From: Micavibrio aeruginosavorus_D
GTDB lineage: Bacteria > Pseudomonadota > Alphaproteobacteria > Micavibrionales > Micavibrionaceae
DNA: 64,000 nucleotides
Reading direction: 5' to 3'
Assembly (NCBI RefSeq): GCF_051245535.1
Contig: NZ_CP195303.1
Coordinates: forward strand, 248,001-312,000
Shown here: piece by piece, positions 33,155 through 41,479 of the stretch
Layout: each line of letters starts with the position of its first letter
How positions within the stretch are numbered: the stretch's first letter is position 1
Translations under genes and position numbers: made by a program
Notes under the pieces: generated by a model
What the model saw: the letters and a program-made list of their open reading frames with translations, nothing else
Told to the model about the DNA's origin: nothing
Database searches by the model: none

Positions 33155-34710
33155 GCTTCAAACCCTTGCACTGTGATCGCCTGTCCGTTGATATTCAAAT
33201 CGACGGACGCTGCGCCCATATTGAAGACGCAGAGGACCGCATGACCATCATCCGCCCGCGTGAAGGCCAGAACATCGTCGCGATCTGTGTCGTGGAATGT
33301 GATGGTGCCGGTTACCAGCGCCGCATGATTTTTGCGCCAGCGTAGGAATTTCCGCGTGAAGTGCAACGGTGATGCCGGATTTTCTTCCTGTGCCGCGACA
33401 TTTAATGGTTTTTGTGCATCGGCAATGGGCAGCCATGTATCCGCGGCCCCGGTAAATCCGGCTTGTGCGCCGTTCGTCCATGGGATCGGGGTGCGGCATC
33501 CATCGCGGCCCTGCCATTTCGGGTACAAATATATGCCCCACGGGTCTTTCAGTTTTTCAAAGGGCACCGTGGCTTCGGGCAAGCCCAATTCCTCGCCCTG
33601 ATACAAAAACACCGTGCCACGCAGGGAGGTGAGCAGGGCGGTCAGCATTTTGATAAAGGCCGGGTTATCCGCATTCTCGGCACCGCCCCAGCGTGTGGCA
33701 ACACGCACCACATCATGGTTTGAAAACGCCCAAGATGGCCACCCGCCATCGCTGGCCGCATACGCTTCCAGCGCATCGCGGATATAGGACGCGCTGGCCT
33801 TCTGCCCGCTGATCAGTGAGAAATTATACGCCGTGTGGAAACGGTCATTGCCGCGTGTGTAATCGGCCCCAGCCCCCAGGCCGTCTTTGTTGAACGCAAT
33901 TTCGGCCACGCTCATGCGGTTGTCATACTGGTCCAGCAAGGCGCGGATGCGTTTGACGAACGCAATATTTTCCGGTCGCGAAAAATCATAAATATGATCC
34001 TGCATCGTAAACGGCGTCGGAAAATCGACGTTGAAGAATTGCGGTTTCGGATCATCCACGGGCGGGTTATCGCGCAGCAGCGGGTCATGCATATAACAAT
34101 TGGCGACATCCAGACGGAACCCGTCAACGCCGCGGTCCAGCCAGAATTTGAACTGTGCCAGAATGGCGTCCTGAACAGCCGGGTTGTGCATGTTCAAATC
34201 CGGCTGCGATTCCAGGAAATTGTGCATGTAATATTGCCCGCGCCGCACATTATACGACCATGATGGGCCACCGAAGAAGGCCTGCCAGTTGTTCGGCGGT
34301 GATCCATCCGGTTTCGGGTCGGCCCAGACATACCAATCGGCCTTGTCATTGGTGCGGTCTTCACGGCTTTCCAAAAACCATGTGTGTTGATCGGATGTAT
34401 GGCTGGCCACCAGATCAAGGATAATTTTTACACCCAGTTCATGGGCCCGTTTAATCAAGCGGTCAAAATCGTCCAGCGTGCCGAACATCGGGTCGACATC
34501 GCAATAATCGGATACATCGTATCCGTAATCCTTCATCGGGGATTTAAAGAAGGGGGACAGCCAGATGGCGTCAACGCCCAACGATGCGACGTAATCCAGT
34601 TTTTCAATGATGCCCGGTAAATCGCCAATGCCGTCATTGTTGCTGTCTTTAAAACTGCGCGGGTAGATTTGATAAATCACCGCGCCACGCCACCAGTTGT
34701 TGTTCGTCAT
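33109..34710 (-). CDS. GH13 alpha-glucosidase
   Basis: 533 residues from the ATG at 34710, preceded by AGGGGCG; upstream in-frame sequence is the palindromic repeat and not protein-like. The four GH13 regions are clear: DLVASHTSDQH (I), GFRLDVANCYMHD with the nucleophile Asp (II), SVAEIAF with the acid/base Glu (III), FSNHDVVR (IV). WWRGAVIYQIYPRSFKDSN and QPDLNMHNPAVQD also fit bacterial alpha-glucosidases of the oligo-1,6/Halomonas type. No signal peptide, so it is cytoplasmic. No sugar transporter or regulator is adjacent. Confidence 0.93.
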   Translation of the reverse strand: MTNNNWWRGAVIYQIYPRSFKDSNNDGIGDLPGIIEKLDYVASLGVDAIWLSPFFKSPMKDYGYDVSDYCDVDPMFGTLDDFDRLIKRAHELGVKIILDLVASHTSDQHTWFLESREDRTNDKADWYVWADPKPDGSPPNNWQAFFGGPSWSYNVRRGQYYMHNFLESQPDLNMHNPAVQDAILAQFKFWLDRGVDGFRLDVANCYMHDPLLRDNPPVDDPKPQFFNVDFPTPFTMQDHIYDFSRPENIAFVKRIRALLDQYDNRMSVAEIAFNKDGLGAGADYTRGNDRFHTAYNFSLISGQKASASYIRDALEAYAASDGGWPSWAFSNHDVVRVATRWGGAENADNPAFIKMLTALLTSLRGTVFLYQGEELGLPEATVPFEKLKDPWGIYLYPKWQGRDGCRTPIPWTNGAQAGFTGAADTWLPIADAQKPLNVAAQEENPASPLHFTRKFLRWRKNHAALVTGTITFHDTDRDDVLAFTRADDGHAVLCVFNMGAASVDLNINGQAITVQGFEAQFSVDGLVAFSSSP

Positions 34711-34737
34711 CACACGCCCCTGATATTTTATGTTTTT

Positions 34738-34854
34738 GTCATCCCCGACCAGTGAGGCGTTAGCCGAGCGCCGAGCGGGGATCCAGCATGATATGCGCGC
34801 GGCCATGGCCGCGCTACCGTTTATTGGCCGGGTGCCCGCCTTCGCGGGCATGAC
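34738..34854. repeat. Composite palindromic repeat
   Basis: It begins GTCATCCCCGACCAGTG and ends CGCGGGCATGAC. An inner palindrome, GCGCGGCCATGGCCGCGC, lies at about 34796-34813. It sits between the start of the glucosidase gene and the cyclophilin terminator. Confidence 0.65.
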
Positions 34855-34871
34855 GCTGAGCGGATGGTATC

Positions 34872-34904
34872 AAAAAAAGACCCCGCCGGGAAAGGGCGGG
34901 GTCT
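34872..34904 (-). terminator. Terminator of the cyclophilin gene
   Basis: Perfect 10-bp stem (34878-34887 with 34895-34904) and, on the minus strand, a run of seven T (complement of 34872-34878). Confidence 0.9.
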
Positions 34905-34980
34905 GTTACGCAGGAGAGCCTTAACACTTATCAGTGTTCACTGCCGGCGAGACATTGTTCGGCAGCCTGATCGCAACCGC

Positions 34981-35562
34981 TTATTGAGCGGCGGCACCAG
35001 AGGCAGCAGGTTTTTCGGCAGAGGCGTCCACATCCGCCGCAACCTGCATCTTTACAATCTTGTCCGGGTTTGACGGCGGTTCGCCGCGTTTAATTTTGTC
35101 CACGAATTCCATGCCGCTCGTGACCTGGCCCCATACGGTGTATTGACCGTTCAGGAAGGTGCAATCATCGAAGCAGATGAAGAACTGGGAGTTTGCGCTG
35201 TTCGGGTCGTTGGTGCGGGCCATGCCGATGGCACCACGGTTGAAGCTGCGGCTGTTGAATTCCGCCGGCAGGTCGGCCTCATCCGAACCACCCGTACCGG
35301 TGCCGGTCGGGTCGCCCGTCTGGGCCATGAAACCGTCGATCACGCGGTGGAAAACGATGCCGTCATAAAACCCTTCGCGGGTCAGTTTCTTGATGCGCTC
35401 AACATGTTTCGGCGCGTCGGTGGGGAACATTTTAATGGTCACGCGGCCATCTTTCAGGTCGAGATACAGCGTGTTGTCTGCGTCCTGCGCCATGGCGCCG
35501 GCGGTGGATGCTACGGTCATAATTGCGATGCTCCCAATCAGCTGGGTGAAACGTTTCAACAT
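34981..35562 (-). CDS. Exported cyclophilin-type peptidyl-prolyl isomerase
   Basis: 193 residues from the ATG at 35562, which has GGAGAGGA upstream and begins a signal peptide ending GAMAQ-D. Cyclophilin landmarks: GFYDGIVFHRVIDGFMAQTG with the catalytic Arg, DPTGTGTGGS, GAIGMARTNDPNSANSQFFI and YTVWGQVTSGM. The Trp of the cyclosporin-binding site is missing, as in many bacterial cyclophilins. It speeds proline isomerisation during folding in the periplasm. A Ser/Ala-rich tail follows the domain. Confidence 0.93.
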   Translation of the reverse strand: MLKRFTQLIGSIAIMTVASTAGAMAQDADNTLYLDLKDGRVTIKMFPTDAPKHVERIKKLTREGFYDGIVFHRVIDGFMAQTGDPTGTGTGGSDEADLPAEFNSRSFNRGAIGMARTNDPNSANSQFFICFDDCTFLNGQYTVWGQVTSGMEFVDKIKRGEPPSNPDKIVKMQVAADVDASAEKPAASGAAAQ

Positions 35563-35711
35563 TGTCTTCAGTCCTCTCCATACAAAGGATGAAATGTGCA
35601 AGGGGGTCAGAAATGCCACAGGCGTATGGGCCGGATCAAGGCCGGATTACACGAGAGAGAAATAAACCACAGGAAAATAAAACGCCATATTTATTAGGCT
35701 TTGCTTAGGTA

Positions 35712-36041
35712 CTAGCCCTGGATGCAGCGTGGCCCGCCTTTGTTGCACTGGCAATTGCCACATCCGCCTGCACCGGCTTTGGGCGGGGTGCTGTCATTGG
35801 CGGCGGGGATGATGATTTGAACGCCGACCCCCAGCTTTTGCGCGATGGCCGCATTGTGGTCGTTGACGATGTCCATAAACGTGGTGCGCAGACATTTGCC
35901 GCAATTGGGCTTTTCGCCGTTGGAGCAGATTTCATACAACGCCTTGATATCCTTACGCTCAATCACGCGATCGGGCGCATAAGATTGAATGGCATTTTTA
36001 ACCGCCGTGTCATTGAACGAATTACAGAGGCAAATCCACAT
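35712..36041 (-). CDS. Bfd-like [2Fe-2S]-binding protein with an extra Cys-rich tail
   Basis: 109 residues from the ATG at 36041, with AAGGG 11 nt upstream; an ATG at 36053 is too close to that site. The N-terminus MWICLCNSFND and later PNCGKCLRTTF give the C-x-C and C-x-x-C ligands of bacterioferritin-associated ferredoxin, which helps release iron from bacterioferritin. Normal Bfd is about 65-75 residues; here a tail ends GGCGNCQCNKGGPRCIQG, with four more cysteines that could bind another metal. A Fur-box-like site lies about 60 bp upstream. Confidence 0.8.
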   Translation of the reverse strand: MWICLCNSFNDTAVKNAIQSYAPDRVIERKDIKALYEICSNGEKPNCGKCLRTTFMDIVNDHNAAIAQKLGVGVQIIIPAANDSTPPKAGAGGCGNCQCNKGGPRCIQG

Positions 36042-36101
36042 GGCAAAACCCATCCCTTAAAAGCGTGTCCGGTTTAGTCCGAATCTGGGGTGAAGGATAG
36101 T

Positions 36102-36120
36102 GCAAATGCAAAACATTCTC
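36102..36120 (-). promoter_or_regulatory. Fur-box-like site upstream of the Bfd-like gene
   Basis: GCAAATGCAAAACATTCTC (plus strand) matches the E. coli Fur box at 13 of 19 positions and the site at 29834-29852 at 15 of 19. It lies 60 bp before the ATG at 36041. Confidence 0.45.
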
Positions 36121-36177
36121 AACAAAACCCTGAAAAGGCATTGTTTTTCATAATGTTATGCTGGGTGGTTCTGTCTA

Positions 36178-37473
36178 TTAAAACACCCGCGCGAAAATCG
36201 CATCCCGCCGTGCGATATAGGGCGCGAAGTCGAACAGGGCGTCCAATTCTTCGGTGGTGAAGTGCAGGGCGACGTCCGGGGTTTCTTCCAATGCGGCGCG
36301 TAGTGTGATGGCGCCATTGCTGCCCCACACTTTCATGGCGCAGGCCTGCACGTCGCGGTACGCATCTTCGCGGCTGATGCCTTTTTGTGTCATGGCCAAC
36401 AACACACGTTGAGAGAAGACAAGGCCGCCGAGGTGATTCAAATTGTCCATCATCCGGTCCGGATAGATCAGCAGGTTTTCAACCAACCCCGCCAAACGGT
36501 GCAAGGCGAAATCCAATGCCATGCACGCATCGGGCAATACAATGCGTTCAACGGATGAATGCGAAATATCGCGTTCATGCCACAACGTGACATTTTCCAT
36601 GGCGGGCACAACGGCCGCACGCACCACGCGCGCCAACCCGGTCAGGTTTTCGGACAGCACCGGGTTGCGTTTATGCGGCATAGCGGATGAACCCTTTTGC
36701 CCGGTACTGAAAAACTCCTCCACCTCGCGCACTTCGGTGCGTTGCAGATGGCGAATTTCCGTCGCAATGTTTTCGACGGATGAAGCAATCACGCCCAGCG
36801 TGGCCAAAAACATCGCGTGGCGGTCGCGCGGGATGATTTGTGTGGAAACGGGCTCGGGTTTTAACCCCAATTTGGCGGCGACGTACTCCTCCACCGCCGG
36901 ATCGACGGTGGCGAATGTGCCCACCGCGCCGGATATGGCACAGGTGGCAACATCGGCGCGCGCGGCGATCAAGCGGTCTTTCGCGCGGGCAAAGGCGGTG
37001 TAATGCCCGGCCAAACGAATGCCGAGTGTGGTCGGTTCGGCGTGAATGCCGTGGCTGCGCCCGACGCATAATGTGTCTTTGTGTTCGAGGCTGCGTTTTT
37101 TCAACGCTTCCAGAACGGCATCCAGCCCGGCGATCAGCAGGTCAGCCGATTGCGTCATCTGCACCGACAAGGCTGTGTCCAGTACGTCAGATGATGTCAT
37201 GCCCTGGTGCATGAAACGCGCTTCGTCGCCGACATGTTCGGCAATGTTGGTCAGGAAGGCGATGACGTCGTGTTTGGTTTCTTTTTCAATTTCGGCAATG
37301 CGCGCGACATCGAATTTCGCCCGTTCGCGCAAGGCCGCGGGAACGCCCGCTGGAATGGTGCCCAGATCGGCCATTTTTTCGGCGGCCAGAATTTCAATTT
37401 CCATCATGATGCGGAACCGATTGTCCTGGTCCCAAATGGCGGCCATGGCGGGGCGGGTGTAGCGGGGGATCAT
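36178..37473 (-). CDS. purB: Adenylosuccinate lyase
   Basis: 431 residues. Fumarase/aspartase superfamily landmarks: FMHQGMTSSDVLDTALSVQM, VGRSHGIHAEPTTLG with the catalytic His, and the signature loop GSSAMPHKRNPVLSENL. It works twice in purine synthesis, splitting SAICAR and adenylosuccinate to release fumarate. Normal length for the short bacterial form, starting MIPRYTRPAMAAIW as in homologues. The palindromic repeat at 37506-37580 separates it from radC. Confidence 0.96.
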   Translation of the reverse strand: MIPRYTRPAMAAIWDQDNRFRIMMEIEILAAEKMADLGTIPAGVPAALRERAKFDVARIAEIEKETKHDVIAFLTNIAEHVGDEARFMHQGMTSSDVLDTALSVQMTQSADLLIAGLDAVLEALKKRSLEHKDTLCVGRSHGIHAEPTTLGIRLAGHYTAFARAKDRLIAARADVATCAISGAVGTFATVDPAVEEYVAAKLGLKPEPVSTQIIPRDRHAMFLATLGVIASSVENIATEIRHLQRTEVREVEEFFSTGQKGSSAMPHKRNPVLSENLTGLARVVRAAVVPAMENVTLWHERDISHSSVERIVLPDACMALDFALHRLAGLVENLLIYPDRMMDNLNHLGGLVFSQRVLLAMTQKGISREDAYRDVQACAMKVWGSNGAITLRAALEETPDVALHFTTEELDALFDFAPYIARRDAIFARVF

Positions 37474-37501
37474 TTTATTCGTCCTTCTTATTCAACTGCT
37501 T

Positions 37502-37580
<79 letters not shown>

Positions 37581-37597
37581 ACGAGAGATGTGTTCGT

Positions 37598-38314
37598 TTA
37601 TGTGTCCAACAACCCCAAATTCTTGAAACTGGTGTGGCCACCCTTGGCCACGATGATGTGGTCGTGAATAACGATGTTAAACGGCTTGCCCGCGGCCACG
37701 ATGGTATCCGTCATTTCGATGTCGGCGGCACTGGGGCGGGAATCGCCGCTCGGGTGGTTGTGGACCAGAATGATGGCCGTCGCCCCCACCTCTAACGCGC
37801 GTTTCATGATTTCGCGGGGGTAGGCGGGGGTGTGGTCGACCGTGCCGCTTTGCTGAATTTCATCGGCAATCAATTCGTTTTTCCGGTTCAGGAACAGGAT
37901 GCGGAAATGTTCTTTGCGTTCATGCGCCATGCCGGCGGCCAGATAATCCATCAACCGTGACCATGAATTTAAAACCGGCTTGTTCATCATGTCCTGTTTC
38001 AACATGCGGTGCCCGGCGGCGGCGATGGACTTCACCATGATGGCGGATGTTTCGGATAAGCCTTCAACCGCCTGCAATTCATTGATCGGGGCGTTCAAAA
38101 CACCAGACAGGCTGCCGAAAGTTTTGATTAAATCCTTGGCCAGCGGTTTGACGTCACGGCGCGGAATGGCCATGAACAACAGCAATTCCATCAATTCATA
38201 ATCGGCCAGTGAATCGGGCCCGCCATTCACAAACCGTTCACGTAAACGGTCGCGATGCCCGTGGTAATGGGGCGCTTCTTTGTCTGAACTGTCTTTGGTC
38301 GCGGGCTCAGACAT
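37598..38314 (-). CDS. radC: RadC-family (JAB/MPN domain) protein
   Basis: 238 residues from the ATG at 38314, 8 bp inside the end of map; the coupling is common in alphaproteobacteria. N-terminal helix-hairpin-helix region: HRDRLRERFVNGGPDSLADY, LQAVEGLSETSAIMVKSI. C-terminal JAB domain with the metal-binding motif HNHPSGDSRPSAADIEMT. RadC was once linked to repair but its biochemical role is not settled. Confidence 0.93.
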   Translation of the reverse strand: MSEPATKDSSDKEAPHYHGHRDRLRERFVNGGPDSLADYELMELLLFMAIPRRDVKPLAKDLIKTFGSLSGVLNAPINELQAVEGLSETSAIMVKSIAAAGHRMLKQDMMNKPVLNSWSRLMDYLAAGMAHERKEHFRILFLNRKNELIADEIQQSGTVDHTPAYPREIMKRALEVGATAIILVHNHPSGDSRPSAADIEMTDTIVAAGKPFNIVIHDHIIVAKGGHTSFKNLGLLDT

Positions 38315-39119
38315 AGGGGGGTTTTGTATATCCCTTGGATGACAGGGTGAAAATTTCAAACCCGGTTTCGGTGACGGCCAATGAATGTTCGAATTGCGCC
38401 GACAATGACCGGTCCTTGGTAATGGCGGTCCATCCGTCATTCATTACCAATGTTTCCCATCCGCCCGCATTGATCATCGGCTCAATCGTGAAAATCATGC
38501 CGGGTTCCAAAATGGCCCCGGTTTTCGGGCGGCCATAATGCAAGACGGACGGCGCGGTGTGAAACACGCGGCCCAACCCGTGGCCGCAGAAATCCTGCAC
38601 CACCGAAAACCGTGCGTTTTCCGCGACGGTTTGAATGGCGTAGCCAATATCGCCCAGCGTCGCGCCCGGCTTCACGGCTTCAATCCCCGCCATCATCGCG
38701 TCGTATGTCACGTCGACCAGACGCTTGGCCTTCACCGACAATTTTTTGCCGATCATGTACATGCGGCTGGTGTCGCCATACCACCCATCCAGAATGACCG
38801 TGGTGTCGATATTGACGATGTCGCCTTCGACCAGTTTCTTCGGTCCCGGAATACCATGGCACACAACATGGTTGATGGATGTGCAGATGGATTTGGGGAA
38901 GCCCTTGTAATTCAACGGGGCAGGGATGGCGCCGTGGGCGATGATATAATCATGGCACAGGCGGTCCAGTTCCTCGGTCGTGACACCGGGAACGCAATGG
39001 GGGGTGATCATGTCCAGCACGTCGGCGGCCAGTTTCCCGGCCTTGCGCATGCCTTCAAAGGCATCCGGCCCATGCAGTTCGATCCCGTCGGGGGAATATT
39101 GTGCGGCGCTCTTGCCCAT
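38307..39119 (-). CDS. map: Methionine aminopeptidase, type I
   Basis: 270 residues from the ATG at 39119. The fold and metal ligands are visible: ICTSINHVVCHGIPGPKKL, GDIVNIDTTVILDGWYGDTS (two Asp ligands), DFCGHGLGRVFHTAPSVLH (His ligand), FTIEPMINAG (Glu) and SAQFEHSLAVTETG (Glu). It removes the initiator Met from new proteins. It is followed by radC with an 8-bp overlap and is divergent from the CinA-like gene. Confidence 0.96.
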   Translation of the reverse strand: MGKSAAQYSPDGIELHGPDAFEGMRKAGKLAADVLDMITPHCVPGVTTEELDRLCHDYIIAHGAIPAPLNYKGFPKSICTSINHVVCHGIPGPKKLVEGDIVNIDTTVILDGWYGDTSRMYMIGKKLSVKAKRLVDVTYDAMMAGIEAVKPGATLGDIGYAIQTVAENARFSVVQDFCGHGLGRVFHTAPSVLHYGRPKTGAILEPGMIFTIEPMINAGGWETLVMNDGWTAITKDRSLSAQFEHSLAVTETGFEIFTLSSKGYTKPPYV

Positions 39120-39264
39120 TATGTGTCCATAAATTATTGTCGGTTTACGCGTGCGGGTTGTGTTTTGCCCCGCAACCGGGGCCAATATGCTATAATTGGC
39201 TTTCAAGTACAATCTTTCAAAGGGAAATCCGCCGTTTTCCGGCCTTTTTTACGAGTTTTGACCC

Positions 39265-40059
39265 ATGCCGCAATACGAAAACCCCGATTTGTACAAAGCC
39301 GCGCTGGTGATTATCGGCAATGAGATCCTGTCCGGGCGGACGGCGGACGCCAACACCCCCTGGATTGCCGAGCGTTTGACCGAACGCGGCATCCTGCTGG
39401 CCGAGGTGCGGGTGATCCCGGATATTGAGGCCAAAATCATCAACACGGTGCAACAACTCAGCGCCGATTACGATTACGTCTTCACCACCGGCGGCATCGG
39501 CCCGACGCATGACGACATTACCGCCGAAAGCGTGGCCAAGGCGTTCGACCTGCCGCTGGAGCGCGATGACGAAGCGTTCGCGGTGCTGGAGGAATATTAC
39601 GGCCTCGAAAACCTCACCCCGCCGCGCGCGAAGATGAGCATGGTGCCAAAGGGGTCCACATTGATCCCGAACCCGGTCTCCGGCGCGCCGGGCTTCATCA
39701 CCAAAAACGTGCATGTCATGGCGGGCGTTCCCCGCATCATGCAGGCGATGATGGACCACGTTCTGGACCAGATCCAAGCGGGCAAACCGCTGCTCTCCAA
39801 CACGGTCACCTGTTCTCTGCCCGAAAGCAAAGTGGCGGAGGAGCTCACCGCCCTGCAAAACAAATATCCGGATGTTGATATCGGGTCATACCCGCATTAT
39901 CGCGGCGGCGTTCTGGGCCTGTCCCTCGTCATGCGCGCGACGAACAGCGACAGCCTCGACACCGTGACGCAGGACATCATCGCCCTGATCCGCTCCCACG
40001 GCGACGAACCCCGCGCGCTCAGCGTCGGGTCGCACGGGCGTAATCTGGACGTGGTGTAA
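39265..40059 (+). CDS. CinA N-terminal-type molybdopterin-binding-fold protein (COG1058)
   Basis: 264 residues. It holds only the MoCF-like domain of CinA: AALVIIGNEILSGRTADANT, DYVFTTGGIGPTHDDITAES, SGAPGFITKNVHVMAGVP. The C-terminal amidohydrolase domain of full CinA is absent, as in many alphaproteobacteria. CinA-type COG1058 domains act on ADP-ribose or NMN-related nucleotides in some species; the function here is not certain. Confidence 0.87.
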   Translation: MPQYENPDLYKAALVIIGNEILSGRTADANTPWIAERLTERGILLAEVRVIPDIEAKIINTVQQLSADYDYVFTTGGIGPTHDDITAESVAKAFDLPLERDDEAFAVLEEYYGLENLTPPRAKMSMVPKGSTLIPNPVSGAPGFITKNVHVMAGVPRIMQAMMDHVLDQIQAGKPLLSNTVTCSLPESKVAEELTALQNKYPDVDIGSYPHYRGGVLGLSLVMRATNSDSLDTVTQDIIALIRSHGDEPRALSVGSHGRNLDVV

Positions 40060-40154
40060 CGTAAAATCCGGGGATTCTGCCCCTTTTACGTCTTTCCACC
40101 GCCCTTATTTCCCGCTAATCTGCCCCGGCTTTCTACCGCCCATATCACCCGGCT

Positions 40155-40241
40155 GGCCCCGTGGCGGAACTGGTAGACGCAAGCGACTTAAAATCGCTCG
40201 CTCGTAAGGGCGTGCCGGTTCGATTCCGGCCGGGGCCACCA
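40155..40241 (+). tRNA. tRNA-Leu (anticodon TAA)
   Basis: 87 nt with encoded CCA. Acceptor stem GGCCCCG (40155-40161) pairs with CGGGGCC (40231-40237), discriminator A at 40238. The anticodon arm AGCGA-CTTAAAA-TCGCT reads UUA codons. There is a long variable arm as expected for Leu, and the T arm is GCCGG-TTCGATT-CCGGC. Confidence 0.97.
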
Positions 40242-40298
40242 ACTCAATGTGATTTCCTTTTTAGGCGGTCACGTCATTACCCGCACCTAATTTGGTAG

Positions 40299-40775
40299 CT
40301 ACTTCTTTTCAATCAAGACATTCAGTGTCGTTACGTGACGTTGTGGTTTGCGGAAAACAGATTTTTCTGCAGCGGTGTTTTTTGTTTCGGGGTGGGGGAT
40401 ATAAAGATCAATTGTCTCGGTCTTTAACGCCGCACTGTCGGGGTATATGAGAGTTGTGTAGCTTGGCTTATTTTGCTGGGAGAATAGGAGTTCGTCCCCC
40501 ATGCGAAATACAAATTCAGCATCATGCCTTGAAAACGTTGTTTCGATGTTGATGATGGTACCTTGTTCTGGCGATGTTCCGTCGTTGAGAAAGGCAGTGG
40601 ATTGACAGATGGTTCCATCATCGGTGCATTCAAAGACAAGTATCGATTTATTATCATCAAGCTGACGCATGCCGATTTTGTAGGTGTCGGCATACGCACG
40701 CTTTCCTGCGGTGAAGGCAATCAACACAAATGTGCAAATGAAAAGAAGTTTTATTCTACCTTTTATAATCGACAT
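40299..40775 (-). CDS. Exported protein of unknown function
   Basis: 158 residues from the ATG at 40775, with GGGG 7 nt upstream; upstream in-frame sequence belongs to the MarR region and is not credible. Signal peptide: KGRIKLLFICTFVLIAFTAG, cleavage near AYA-DT. The mature domain is strand-rich with two cysteines (FECTDDGTICQS). No family recognised. Base composition is visibly richer in A and T than in neighbouring genes, which with its position next to a tRNA hints at acquired DNA. Confidence 0.65.
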   Translation of the reverse strand: MSIIKGRIKLLFICTFVLIAFTAGKRAYADTYKIGMRQLDDNKSILVFECTDDGTICQSTAFLNDGTSPEQGTIINIETTFSRHDAEFVFRMGDELLFSQQNKPSYTTLIYPDSAALKTETIDLYIPHPETKNTAAEKSVFRKPQRHVTTLNVLIEKK

Positions 40776-40810
40776 ATATGCCCCATTTGAAAATATAAGG
40801 AGTGTGGTCT

Positions 40811-41158
40811 TTACCCGGATATGGGGCAAACCTCCCCTAATTCCCCAACCAACGCCCGCCCCTTGGGGCTGAGTGACAATTCCTTCCGTCGCCGTTCCGT
40901 CGCCGAAATATCCACACGGATCAGGCCGTAGGATTTTCCTTTCGGGCGGTGGTCGGATAGGGCACCGACGATGCGCGATACGGTCGATAATGGCATCTGC
41001 GTGCGTGTGGCCAGGTCGGAGAGGGAGAGGCCTTCGTCCGCCGCAATTTCGATCAGGCACAGCATGTATTGCAGTGGAAATTCGCCATCAATCCGCTGCC
41101 ACACCTGAAGCAGGGCACGGCAGCGTGTCAGTGTTTCCAATGTCTGTTGTTTGACCAT
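40811..41158 (-). CDS. MarR-like winged-helix regulator
   Basis: 115 residues, shorter than usual MarR (about 140-150). The helix-turn-helix is recognisable: EIAADEGLSLSDLATRTQMP then LSTVSRIVGALSDH, followed by the wing GLIRVDISATERRRKELSLS and PKGRALVGEL. Such proteins usually repress neighbouring genes and respond to small molecules. It may control the exported protein gene just downstream on the same strand. The dimerisation helices are partly missing, so it may need a different dimer form. Confidence 0.75.
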   Translation of the reverse strand: MVKQQTLETLTRCRALLQVWQRIDGEFPLQYMLCLIEIAADEGLSLSDLATRTQMPLSTVSRIVGALSDHRPKGKSYGLIRVDISATERRRKELSLSPKGRALVGELGEVCPISG

Positions 41159-41363
41159 GATGTGATCCGGTTCCCTTTTCGATGGGTGGGGGCATCCATG
41201 GTCGCGATAAAACCCGGCGCGGTGTTAAAACGACCTGACCAAAAGGTATATCGATAATGGTTTCGTTGTTGCAAGTATTTTTTGCAAAAACAGGCATGAA
41301 TCCGAACCGTCGGTCCAGATCCAGGCTGAGGGCGTACAACCGCCCGAAACGCAGGTAAATCAT
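41088..41363 (-). CDS. Possible small protein overlapping the MarR-like gene
   Basis: 91 residues. The ATG at 41363 has a very good site, AAGGGAGAG, at proper spacing. The N-terminal half (MIYLRFGRLYALSLDLDRRF) is protein-like; the last third overlaps the start of the MarR-like gene by 71 bp in another frame. No family recognised. The remaining sequence (41364-41479) holds no gene that I can see. Confidence 0.4.
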   Translation of the reverse strand: MIYLRFGRLYALSLDLDRRFGFMPVFAKNTCNNETIIDIPFGQVVLTPRRVLSRPWMPPPIEKGTGSHHGQTTDIGNTDTLPCPASGVAAD

Positions 41364-41479
41364 TGAAATTCTCTCCCTTTTAACCGGCCACACACCGGTC
41401 CCATTGCGCAATCGGGTTGCAATGGTATGCACACACAAGCCTATTCATAGATTTTCATAAGGGTGGCCGTCAAGGAAAA

